Source of the DNA: Phallusia fumigata
Lineage: Eukaryota > Chordata > Ascidiacea > Phlebobranchia > Ascidiidae
Assembly: GCA_008931825.1 (NCBI GenBank)
Contig: QXVZ01020731.1
Span: 1 to 25,036 of the forward strand
Reading direction: 5' to 3'
Length of the DNA: 25,036 bases
A program made the position numbers and the translations under genes. This document shows, one piece after another, positions 10,801 to 20,753 of the stretch (position 1 is its first letter; each line of letters begins with the position of its first letter). Below the pieces are notes generated by a model that saw only the letters and a list, made by a program, of their open reading frames with translations, had not been told where the DNA came from and did not search any database.

Positions 10801-13800
10801 TAAAATTGATGCGTAATTGCGACATTTTGACCGAAAAACGCCTAAGCTTTTTGTCGTTGGAAAAAGTGTTTAGAAAACACCCTAAAAAATCAAATCCACT
10901 TCTGTACAAATTTAAGTTAAGTTACGTCACAAAGTTACGAAGAAAAGTGTGGTTTCCTGTCCAAAATCACCTCTGTGTGTGTGGACTAACGATAAGTTGA
11001 TTGCTGGATGATGAGTTTTGGTTACATCCCACCAACTTCTGGCGAAACGTTCGATTTTCGTCATCGCCGTCAACACATTTTCGGTCCAAAGACTGTTGAC
11101 ATAAACGAACATCCGATGTAACAAACAAGTACAAAACAACTATTATAATAGACAACCAAAGAGCGTTAATATGGTTAGGCTGGAAAATGTTGACGTGTTT
11201 GCTCACTATAGGGTAGTTAGAACGCGTGCCGAAATCTTGCATAGGTTTTTTTCACGTATCGGGTAAACTTTTCATCTTTTTTATTTTCTGTTTCCACGGC
11301 GATTGTTTCACGCGCTAGGAAAAACAAACAAAAGTTTTCATAAAAATCAACCGGTATCCCAGTCGCTTTTACATCATCAAGCCACATGTAAACATAAAAC
11401 AAGACATTTGAGAAAACTAGTTATTGCGGAAATGTGCAAGAAATTCGAAAGAAACCTACCAGAAATCGGTCAAGAATTCTGTGGTGGTAAGAGTAGATAG
11501 TTGGGCCGATGGACAAAGCTGATGATTTTCGTGTGGGCAAGGATGACTCGTCGTGTGGCATCGGCAATCCTTTCTCCTTGGCATGAAGACGTCGAACCAA
11601 CGAATCAAAATCGAACACAGGTAAACCCAATTCCCGCTTTTTCTGAAACAATACCAAAGAGGTTTTATTTAAAGTTGATGTAGTATCGTGTTAATGTTGA
11701 GTAGTATAAGTACCACTAAAACTTTGGTCAAGAATCACAGTAAACTAGATATTTTAAATTAGGGATCTTCTTTAGATGCTTGAAAATTCTAGTGGAAACA
11801 AAACTGGAAAATACTGATGAAAACAGGTTGAGATGACAAACCATGATGGGGCAGTGATGCTTAATTATCTGTAGCCACAACTACCTGACGTCCTAAGCTC
11901 TCATGTGTAATAAATGTGAAGCAAATCTAACTGCTTAGTGGTGGCACGCCCCTGCTCGTAATACTAACGACCGAACTAGTAACATTCCTAGATTGGTCCA
12001 AGCAACAAAACGCAGAAAAAACAAGTTGCGCGGTTATGCGAAACACTTTTAAATTACATTACAAAATTCCACCACCTGACGTAAAAGCAATTTTCTTCGC
12101 AATCGGCGTCCTTCTAAGTTCGCTTCCACACCAGGAATACCCAGAAGCTTCTTCAACAATTTTCTTTCGTCGTACAAACTCAAAGGTTTTATTCTGTAGC
12201 AAGAATTTTTCGTGTTCAGCTTTTTGTACGCTGGTTACGTTTTGCAACCGTTCGTTATTCGCACACGAACACAAACTGCACACCATTGTACTCATTTAAG
12301 CTTTGTCAAAATAATTTTAATAAATTCAAAAAAGTTTCGCAATTAAAAAAATGAAAGCATAACTGTACGGTTTGTATGTTAAGCCTTGCAAAACAAATTG
12401 GGTAAACTTCTTGTGGAAAGTATTGAAATTAATAGTAACCAAACCCAAATAAAAACAACACCAACACAACATCTCCATCTAGTGGTAATTTTTGTGTGTG
12501 GTGTGAAAATATTAAGCAAAGCTAATAATGTTCCATTTAAGAATTTTAAAATCCTCAATGCAAAAAAGTAGTTTTATCATGGCATTTGAACAAACTAAAA
12601 CTAGGATAAAACCCAAACTACAAAGTTTAATAAATTCATTATGGCCGTCAAATGCCCATGTTCGACTCTTGTTTAGGGTTAGTTAAATACCGTACTTGGG
12701 AGTGGAATCAGTTTGTTTGGCAACAGCATCTATCTTTTGGGAAACCTTTTGCTCTTTGGTTGATAATGCGAACTCACTTTCAGTAACTACTCTTTGTTGA
12801 GACACAGATCCTACAATAACCTCACAAAATTAACAACAGCAAATTCCAGCAACAAAATTACATATGTCAACACAACATTTAAATGTTGTAAAAACACATG
12901 CTAAATTTTTTTGAGGCAGAATATCATATGTTTTCCTACCTTGCTCCAAATTGGAAAGTTCAAAGCTTTCCCGTTTAATGCAATCTCCCATAAGCTCCTC
13001 AGCATCAGAATCGTCACTGAGAGCAACTAGTGGAAGAGTGGGATCTATTTTAGCTTCTTTTTTGATGGAAACTTTTACATCCTTAATACAAATCGTACAT
13101 TTTTACCACAAATAAGCCTATGAGAAGAAAGATCGCATAAGTTTACTAACAGAAGATGACAAAGAACTAGCTGGAGAGGAGGGTGCTGATATGCCATCAT
13201 GGTTAGTTCCACTTGATGCAGGTGAATTTGCAGTGCCTAGGTCTGTAGCATTTTCCTACAAGCACACAAAATGAATTTTTTTTTCTCCGAATTGTAGAGT
13301 AATGTAGTTTTGAGTTTTTAGACATGTACTATATACCTTATTGGTAGTTTTTCTCTGTTTCGCATCTGCAGAGGATGGTCTTGGTGATGGACAGTGAACT
13401 CGCTTTCGCAAACTTGATCGCGAAGATCCAAAGTATGTTTTCTTTGGTTTGGCTCCTAAAATAGAAAAAATGGTGTTTCAGTATCAAGTTGATGTTATTC
13501 CAAACTATATAAAGCCAATATTTGTAGAAAAGGCAGTCATGGGTTCAAGGTTATACTTGGGGTAGCAACAGAGGGAGCTCCTGGGCAGTATTCTGGTGCA
13601 TGTGTTGGATCTGCCAATCTCCACCAACCAGCATCTTTAAACACACCATATCCACTCTGAAACCTGTGTGGATTGCCAGCAGACAAAGTGCTGCACACGC
13701 TACAGCTCCATTGAGGGTTCTTCTTCTTGCTAAAATTTCAAAAAAATGTGTTAAGATGCTTTTTTAAGTTTATTTTTCACCTCGTTAATTTGAAACCCTG

Positions 13801-14804
13801 TTTGTAATTTAGAATTTATTATCTTAAAACAACGCAACCATTTTACATACTTGTTTCCAAATAAAACATCCCAGTGGCTATCAATGAACACACAAATATC
13901 TTCTTTCCATTTAAAATAGCCTTGTTTTCCCAAGCTTGTTTGAGAAAGGTTGTACAAAGCCAACATAACAACTTGGCCCCTGAAATAGCAAACCACAGAT
14001 AGAAAACCAACTTACCACCTAAAATTGATCTTTTATGCAAAACAGGTTTGACCTGTTTTTAATTTTCGTAGATTTGAAAAAGGTACAAACCATGTTAGTT
14101 TCATCCTCTCAAATGTTTCCTTTCCATCCTCTGTGCATGAAACACATTTGAAGTTGAAATAGTTGTCCCCTAAAACAGATGATGGGGATCCAGAATGTAA
14201 ACAACCTTCAAACATAATTTGAAGTTAATACCAGTCAACATGCATTATATTTAATTTTAGCATCACAAAAAGGCAGCGTTTATCTGGACCTTTAAACAGT
14301 TTTTTTCCAAAACTAATTTGTTGAGAAAAGCGATTCATGACTTTTCGATGTGCAAATATTAACAACACCTGAAGTGTACACAGGTACAGCATCTGACCCT
14401 TTCTGACATGTTTTAAAAACTTGTCACAGATGACTGTCTAATGCATTTTTTTATATTGAACTATATAACTACTAGCATATTTTAATGCAGACTAACATAT
14501 TTCTTCTCCAAAGCAGTTTTGTCATGTACGGCCATATTGACCAAACAGTTTTTAAATTCTGATATGGATAAAGTGCATCCAACAGACTTGTGGTTTTAGT
14601 TAGGCTGGTGTATGCAGCCAAACAGTTCAATAATATATTTCAGAAGCATAACCTACTTGCATGAATCCAACGACCACATTTTTCGCAATGGAACACAAGT
14701 ACGCCGTCTTTTTGGCAATCACAGTAAGCACATTTTGACAAAACTATTGTCTTGACATCATCCTCAGATGTTGTTGTGACATCCACCTGTTCTAGGTCAG
14801 ACAT
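7812..14804 (-). CDS. KAT14: KAT14 (CSRP2BP), ATAC-complex acetyltransferase subunit, 15 exons, 676 aa
   Basis: Exons are 14804-14657, 14205-14091, 13979-13851, 13729-13557, 13455-13337, 13255-13151, 13081-12940, 12810-12696, 12193-12076, 11642-11460, 11092-10971, 10636-10550, 9909-9742, 8544-8412 and 7985-7812. They total 2031 nt and every junction agrees in phase. From what is known of the family, KAT14 is a nuclear GNAT protein of the ATAC histone acetyltransferase complex; human KAT14 is about 782 aa. An N-terminal Cys/His cluster (CAYCDC, CEKCGRWIHAS, CVSC; residues 24-72) matches the human CDKCQKWIPAS region. It is followed by LTWGQVVMLALYNLS and QGYFKWKEDIC, then GWWRL. The middle (about 190-350) is disordered. 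RKLLKKL and GLPVFDFDSLV lead into VLKPYIRRDVETKPPKL. The GNAT domain starts at about 533 (FCYVRPAHIPTINSMC), with the acetyl-CoA motif QRAGIG at 605-610 and a near-invariant tail GKDVTLHVSASNPAMLLY. Intron 13 (9741-8545) is the longest and is partly GC-rich. The human comparison is from memory, but the match runs through all domains. Confidence 0.95.
8940..9166 (+). other. Coding-like fragment inside KAT14 intron 13, unidentified
   Basis: On the strand opposite KAT14 this stretch has a codon-like look that the rest of the intron lacks, for example short peptides such as FDDDLPGPYRTN and LPEARAYVVDYN. There is no intact gene. It may be a decayed mobile-element or viral-type remnant, or chance. 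I cannot assign a family. Confidence 0.2.
9267..9323 (+). repeat. Three copies of TTAGAAATATTT
   Basis: Exact 12-nt copies start at 9267, 9294 and 9312, inside KAT14 intron 13. Spacing is irregular (27 and 18 nt). This is probably a small local duplication in AT-rich sequence, bordering a GC-richer block at about 9335-9740. Confidence 0.6.
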
Positions 14805-14806
14805 CG

Positions 14807-14816
14807 CTGTGCGAAG
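14807..14816 (-). promoter_or_regulatory. Splice acceptor just upstream of the KAT14 ATG (possible SL trans-splice site)
   Basis: The minus strand reads CTTCGCACAG directly before CGATG, so an AG acceptor lies 2 nt upstream of the start codon at 14804. No coding exon is needed upstream, because the first exon already starts the recognisable zinc-binding region. Confidence 0.35.
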
Positions 14817-15577
14817 GTATATTAAGCACTAACAACCATTAGCAACAGCTGCTAAAAAAATGTTGCATTTGAATGCCACATATAGATGCAACACACAATG
14901 GCAATGCATTCGCGGTACTATAACTTTTGCCTTTATGTGCTCCTTGCAAACATGTTGAAGCAACGCAAAACCCGCACCAAAATTTAAAGACATGCGAACT
15001 GTACTGTCAATTACTCTTTGTCGCCCTTGTGCGGCAGTGGTAATCGCTTTTTTCGGCAGTTTTTCTCTCTGGCTCCGTTGTAAAATAGTCGGCTCAAAGA
15101 GTATAAACACTCTTTGGTCGGCTTGAGTTAGTGAAAATGTTCGAAGAATTGTTTCGCAAGACACCAAGGTTTACTTAAATTATCAACCTTTTTTACGGCC
15201 AATGTGTCAAAAACATTCATTTTCCGCTGAAGTCCATCAGCTTCCACATCTTAGATTCTTTCCAAAATCGTTAGCTACTGTACTGTAGTGGTGACGTTTA
15301 CTTGTGATGCAAAAAAACAAGCTGACTGCTATTCTAAATGACTAGCCTCTTCAAAACATTGCACAAATATTTGTCTAAAATTCAATTTAAGACGTACAAA
15401 CACAGTATGTACAGATAGTTTACAAGTGAATTTGAAACCACGCACATGCTTGCTGATTTGCCATTTTGTCTGTTGTGACCAGCAAAGTGCCAACTCAATT
15501 TAACAATTTTGAAATGTGCCATGCAACTTGTCACAGGATTTCTAACAAAAATGGCATCCTTTTAGGCTATATTTACA
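14817..15577. other. Intergenic region between KAT14 and the PWWP-IBD gene
   Basis: This should hold the KAT14 promoter. A minus-strand open frame (15167-14829, 112 codons, no ATG at its start) shows no known domain and no splice partner, and is probably chance. Nothing else is recognised. Confidence 0.4.
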
Positions 15578-15583
15578 TTTATT
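15578..15583 (-). terminator. Candidate polyadenylation signal of the PWWP-IBD gene
   Basis: AATAAA on the minus strand, about 260 bp downstream of the stop codon at 15843. It is the closest canonical hexamer found. Confidence 0.4.
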
Positions 15584-15842
15584 TTGTTGTAAATAGGACT
15601 TTAGCAGTGTTACATGTACAATTATTTTGTTGTAAATGGGAATTTGTTTTGCTCTAGTATGACTTTATATTTTTGCTGTGGCCAATCACGTGTCTGGTCA
15701 GGTATATACAAGCAACCTGCATATCTTTTACACATTCTTTCTAGTTCAACCATCAACTGGATTTAAAAAAACATGTGAATTATGAAGAATATCGAATACA
15801 CAGTTTCTTGCTATAAAATCCCCCTGTAATAGCAATGTAATA

Positions 15843-17300
15843 TCAGGTCTCTGATGAATCTTTTTCTTTGACTGTTTTTGTAACAGCAGCGGCTGTAACT
15901 GCAGCACCATTTTCCAAACCAGTGAAAATTATCTTAAATCTGTTGTACACTTTGTCAGATTTATCCATGATTTTTTGACTCGCCCTGTATCTGCGAATCT
16001 TTTTGACCGTTGTTACTAATGATTGACATTTCTTTAATAGGTCTGCAGTAATTTGAACCTGTTCAATCAGATCAAGGACTGAAAGAGCTTTATCGATGTC
16101 AGGATTTTCAACAGTCAATGCAGATTTTAAAACTTTTTCATACATTTCCAACTCCTGCTGTGGGAGTAAATTGGGACCAGTAGTTGTTTTTTCAGCAGGA
16201 GATTTCCGTGGCTTAGTTTCTTTAGGGGGAGTTTCAGTTCTTTCGTCATCACTCTCAATTTCAGCTTGCCTGATTTTTGTTGCTTTTTTTGTTTCCCTTT
16301 TTTTTGACTTGTGTTCAGAATTAGCTTCAGACTTTCGCTTACGATCATCCTTTGATTTCTTCCTTTCTTTGTGTTTTGTGGCATCACCCTTTGACTTTTT
16401 CTTTTCACTTTTAGTTTGTGGTGAGGAGGTGGTTGTGTCTTTTTGCTTTCGATCTACTTCCTTTTCAATTGCTTTCATCTTTTTTGCTTCTTCCTCCAAA
16501 CGTTTTTCAGCCTCCAAGCGGTGTTTTTCTTTTCTCTGCGCATCTTTTCGTTTCCATGATGAAACAACATCCTCTGCTTCACTGTCAGAACTACTTAAGT
16601 CACTGGAGTCAGATACTGGCTTTGGAACATTTTTCTTGTTTTGTGTTCTTGGTTTCTTTGTCTTGGATTTCTCTGATTGTTTCACTGACTGTTTAAGTTT
16701 CTTTTTAGGTGGCTGTTCAACTTCCTGGGAAGAATCATTTTCTGAAGAACTGACACTCTTTGCACTTTTGCTGCCACCAGATGTCTTAGTACCATCTTTT
16801 TTAACCATAAAGTCGTCATCACCACTGGTATCAACTTCAGGTGAGCTTTCTTCATCATAGTCTTCTTCTGCAGGGCTGCTGTCAGACTCTGAAACTGGAG
16901 CGGGTTGTTCACTCTTAGGCTTCTGATTTTGTGGCTCTTCATCTGACGCAGCATCACTACCTTCCTCCTCTCCTTGCTCCTCCAAATTAGATCCTCGGCC
17001 TCTAAACATTACTGTCGGATCATTTTCAATTTCCCACAACCCTGCATTGTAGAAAGGTCTTGGGCGAGGGTGACCAAACTTTTCCTTATATTCCTCATAT
17101 GGGTAAATTTCAGTTGCAGCCAAAAATCCAGTTTCATGAGTACCAAAAAAGAAAATCGGGTACTTTTTAGATGGGGGTTTAACAGCACCTTCAGGAAGAT
17201 CATCAATGCGAGCAGGCCAATGAGGGTAACCCTTCATTTTTGCAAAAATTAGGTCTCCTGCATTGTACTGTGCTGGGCGATTTGACGGTTTTTTGGGCAT
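15843..17300 (-). CDS. PSIP1/HDGFL2: PWWP plus integrase-binding-domain chromatin protein (LEDGF/HRP2 family), single exon, 485 aa
   Basis: A PWWP domain (residues about 13-95) carries the family's PHWP variant in [10 protein letters not shown] and the aromatic [10 protein letters not shown] strand. A long Ser/Glu/Lys-rich linker follows, with basic nuclear-localisation-like runs (KKKLK at 200-204, [10 protein letters not shown] near 315-323) and a charged helix at 250-285. The C-terminal integrase-binding domain is at about 378-462, with [17 protein letters not shown] and VYNRFK closely matching human LEDGF. By family knowledge, the PWWP binds H3K36-methylated nucleosomes and the IBD docks partners that carry IBD-binding motifs, tethering them to transcribed chromatin. 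It appears to descend from the ancestor of both vertebrate PSIP1 and HDGFL2. The coding region has no intron, unlike the roughly 15-exon vertebrate genes and unlike its multi-exon neighbours here. No poly(A) tract follows it, so a recent retrocopy is not shown. Confidence 0.95.
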   Translation of the reverse strand: MPKKPSNRPAQYNAGDLIFAKMKGYPHWPARIDDLPEGAVKPPSKKYPIFFFGTHETGFLAATEIYPYEEYKEKFGHPRPRPFYNAGLWEIENDPTVMFRGRGSNLEEQGEEEGSDAASDEEPQNQKPKSEQPAPVSESDSSPAEEDYDEESSPEVDTSGDDDFMVKKDGTKTSGGSKSAKSVSSSENDSSQEVEQPPKKKLKQSVKQSEKSKTKKPRTQNKKNVPKPVSDSSDLSSSDSEAEDVVSSWKRKDAQRKEKHRLEAEKRLEEEAKKMKAIEKEVDRKQKDTTTSSPQTKSEKKKSKGDATKHKERKKSKDDRKRKSEANSEHKSKKRETKKATKIRQAEIESDDERTETPPKETKPRKSPAEKTTTGPNLLPQQELEMYEKVLKSALTVENPDIDKALSVLDLIEQVQITADLLKKCQSLVTTVKKIRRYRASQKIMDKSDKVYNRFKIIFTGLENGAAVTAAAVTKTVKEKDSSET

Positions 17301-17341
17301 TTTGAACAGGATACCAGAACCAATTTTAATTTTAGATTTCT

Positions 17342-17357
17342 CTGCAAAAAAGTGAAG
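17342..17357 (-). promoter_or_regulatory. Splice acceptor upstream of the PWWP-IBD gene ATG
   Basis: The minus strand reads CTTCACTTTTTTGCAG before 17341, a textbook acceptor 41 nt upstream of the start codon at 17300. The coding sequence itself is unspliced, so this is either a 5'-UTR intron end or a spliced-leader site. Confidence 0.5.
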
Positions 17358-19599
17358 GCAAATCTTTGATGGGTGAAAATTATTACCAATAAAAAATGTT
17401 GTACAAATGTTTGAGCCTTCTTTCCACCTAGGAAGAGAAATGACTGGGGCAATTTTACTCCTATACCTTTCTCACTAATTAAATCTATGGACTTCTAGTA
17501 CATTTGCAACATCATTTAATGGCAATTAAGATGTTGTGCGAAATTTGGTTTTGTTACATCAACATAACAAACTTAGTTTAGTTCTAATTGCCTCTGGGAA
17601 AGAAACAACCACAGTCTAAAAGTGCATTTTTTCCTAATCCTACATGCTATTAGCTGATATTAATTGTTGCAATTATGTAACACATAAAAACATTAAGGAA
17701 GGTCAGGTGCAACTGCATTCACTCAGATTTGAAAATATAGCAAAAGTTTGTTACAAAAATTCGAAACATCGAACTCAAACTCAGTGTGACATTGTTGGTA
17801 ATCTGTTATCAATGCAAAAGCAGCAAATCGGCAGAATGTATTTAAAATTGCAAGGCGACCAGCCTGTAAGGAAAAGACTCCAATTTATGTATTCCCATCC
17901 AATAAACATAATTGCACAAAAATACTTGCAGGAAACTAAATAAATTTAAACTCGAAAAGAAAAACATATGCAAACATTTTTGTAACACTTTGCAAAAAAA
18001 TATAACACCTTCCCGCGCTCTCAACAAGCAGCAAAAAAACACACACAAGTAAAGTGAAAATGGCGTCACAGGTCCCATGAGCGCAAGTTATTTTTCACTT
18101 TTTATGTCAAAGCACTACCATTACAAAATATCTTTTTTTAAATATCGACAAAGCTACGAGCTAAGCATGTGCTAATTTTGCTTTCAATCCAGCCCAGGCT
18201 ACGTCATTTAAAATCAGTCGCTTGTATTTCTTTGGGTAAAAAACTTGAGCGGCATTACTCCAATCCAACCCAATGGACCCGATGGGTTGACCCAAATTGA
18301 AGTCACCAAATTCGAAAAAATCACTCACAAAAATTATCCAACGGGACTGCAATAAGGCAGGTAGCTCGACGCTGAAATTGCGGATGTGTTTGTTTTGGCA
18401 ACTTATTTCCATTGCCATTAACCTAGTTTAATCTTACTGAACGCGTTTTGGGGGTGACCGAGAGCGCTTAAAGCGTGCCGTGCCTTAAATTGATATGAGT
18501 TCATGTACTGTTGGTAAACGATTGTTGTTGTTGATGGCTATAACATCGCTCCAAAAGATAAATTATTAAGTTTTTTTGAAGAAAAACCTTCAGGTGCTGG
18601 ATTTATAATTGCATGCAGTAAATTTACTCTAGAATTCCCTTTGAAGCTGTCAACAATGATTATATTTCACAAAACTGGTGTGTCAACAACTGTCCAGACG
18701 AACAGAAAAGTTCTGGTCGGGCCTCCCCGCGATGAGGTCCGCTAAAGCAGTGAAAAATTCATGCCTTTTAGAGTCCGCTCGCAACAACGGCCATGGGAAT
18801 AGGATATTAGTTGGGTCCTGCACGATGGTCAGATAATCAAACAAACACATTATGTCTACTGCGCAAGTCTACCTGCAGGTTCGCTCGCATATAAGCAGGC
18901 TTACAAATTTTTGTCATCAGAAGAAAGGAGCAACAAGTAAATGAAAAATGTTTACATCTCATGAAGTGTTGACAGTGGCGTACCTTGCACAAGCGCGGAT
19001 TGATATTGTTTCAAAGCGCCGAAATAGTAAGATTAAGTATTTCTCCTAAATTTACCTGACAATGTTGTAACGGCTTTTTACCAAAAACAACTATCTAATA
19101 CCTTCCCAATTGTGTTGCCATGAGCGGACGGCTGGTTTGATTTTATTTTGTTTCTTTTTAGCTAGATCCTGCTACTTACATCAACATGAATTTTGCGACC
19201 TAGGCAATTTGCAACAACTGACGGCAGCGCATTAAATGTGTAGGCTGTAACATCATGATAAATACATTATTGAACCAAATATTTTCAGATCACCTGCAGT
19301 TCAGTTCATATTTATGGTTGTTTATTACAACTAAAACTACAGTGATAAAAGAGCACTAACAAAAACAATAAATACTGTGTTCCTACAGTTTATAAAACAC
19401 ATATTTTCATTAACTATGCCTTCTTGACACAACATAATAGTGCAATGGTACTAAATGAGTAAAATAATAAAAATTACTGCATACAAAAAATGCTATGACG
19501 AAAAAGGTTGAATGGTCATAAGTGGGCAATAATAAATTTCAACAAATACAAACTCAGTGAGCAGTGACAACTGAAAGAGCACAAAGTTGAGGAAAATAC
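17358..19599. other. Intergenic region upstream of the PWWP-IBD gene
   Basis: No gene could be established. A minus-strand ATG frame of 85 codons (18418-18161) and a plus-strand open frame of 75 codons without ATG (18518-18745) have a mildly coding-like composition but no recognisable domain. AAAATGGCGTC at 18057-18067 resembles a YY1 promoter element, and the minus strand just downstream of it has a GC-richer block ending GCGCGGGAAG then GTGTTA. That could be a non-coding first exon of the PWWP-IBD gene with its donor. From about 19240 onward it is plain AT-rich sequence. Confidence 0.35.
18057..18067 (+). promoter_or_regulatory. YY1-like promoter element
   Basis: AAAATGGCGTC fits the YY1 consensus core (AATGGCG), which sits near many animal transcription starts. 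It lies 0.7 kb upstream of the acceptor before the PWWP-IBD gene, next to a short GC-richer block. Short motif, so weak evidence. Confidence 0.25.
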
Positions 19600-20753
19600 A
19601 CAGAAGGCAGAAATTTTAATTAAAACAGAGTAAATAAATAACAGTTTTATGATGGTGACACAAACTATTTTGAGCCTTTCTTACTGGTACAACTTAGCAC
19701 ATCTGGCATTTATTCTAATTTTTTACTTTGCGATTTAACTATAGTCAAAAAATGTGTTCTTTTTTAGTTTATTTATTTTTTTACTGTTGACTGCACAAAG
19801 TTTTAAAAAGATAACATGTACAATACACCTCACCACCAAGTGTAATATGCAAAAAATAAATTGTGTAACAATTCTACCATTGTTGAAAGACAGAAATTAG
19901 CTTTAACACATGTAATATCGAAACAAACAGCCCACTTTTGAACAGAAAACACAAGCCCTACTGTCAAATTAAGCACAAATCGATTCCGTACCACAATATT
20001 TGTAGTTATTAGCACCAGCTATGAAAACAAATACTGTGCTATGCACCATCATACTTTGGTGTTGGGTTCATTTGCTTTTTGTGAAGTTGGACTTTTACTG
20101 ATAAACACTGCTGCAGAATAAACAAGACTGGCCAAGACACTAAAAAAGAAACACCATTTTGTTGAGTGCAAAAGGCAACACAAGCNACAGAAGGCAGAAA
20201 TTTTTATTAAAAACAGAGTAAATAAATAACAGTTTTATGATGGTGACACAAACTACAACTCAGCACATCTTTGGCATTTATTCTAATTTTTTACTTTGCG
20301 ATTTAACTATGGTCAAAAAATGTGTTCTTTTTTAGTTTATTTATTTTTTTAATGTTGACTGCACAAAGTTTTAAAAAGATAACATGTACAATACACCTCA
20401 CCACCAAGTGTAATATGCAAAAAATAAATTGTGTAACAATTCTAACATTGTCGAAAGACAGAAATTAGCTTTAACACATGTAATGTCGAAACAAACAGCC
20501 CACTTTTGAACAGAAAACACAAGCCCTACTGTCAAATTAAGCACAAATCGATTCCATACCACAATATTTGTAGTTATTAGCACCAGCTATGAAAACAAAT
20601 ACTGTGCTATGCACCATCATACTTTGGTGTTGGGTTCATTTGCTTTTTGTGAAGTTGGACTTTTACTGATAAACACTGCTGCAGAATAAACAAGACTGGC
20701 CAAGACACTAAAAAAGAAACACCATTTTGTTGAGTGCAAAAGGCAACACAAGC
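19600..20753. repeat. n-centred direct duplication with about 2% divergence (two haplotypes of the SLC35D1 3' end)
   Basis: Bases 19600-20185 and 20187-20753 align along their whole length with several scattered base changes and an indel of about 20 bp near 19670, separated by one n at 20186. Each copy contains the last SLC35D1 exon (20139-20049 in the left copy, 20707-20617 in the right). The exon is unchanged between copies while the flanking 3' sequence differs, which is what two alleles would show. Only one copy should be counted. Confidence 0.85.
20336..20341 (-). terminator. Candidate polyadenylation signal of SLC35D1
   Basis: AATAAATAAA-type run on the minus strand, about 276 bp after the stop codon in the right-hand copy. 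The corresponding sequence is also present in the left-hand copy. Several similar hexamers occur nearby, so the choice is uncertain. Confidence 0.3.

Noticed and set aside
14829-15167. A 112-codon minus-strand frame between KAT14 and the PWWP-IBD gene
   Set aside because: It has no ATG at its start, no domain and no clear splice sites. KAT14 already starts convincingly at 14804, and the frame is plausible by chance.
16096-16860. A 254-codon plus-strand frame rich in Ser, Phe and Leu
   Set aside because: It is antisense to the Lys/Glu/Ser-rich linker of the PWWP-IBD gene. The biased codons of that linker keep the opposite strand open.
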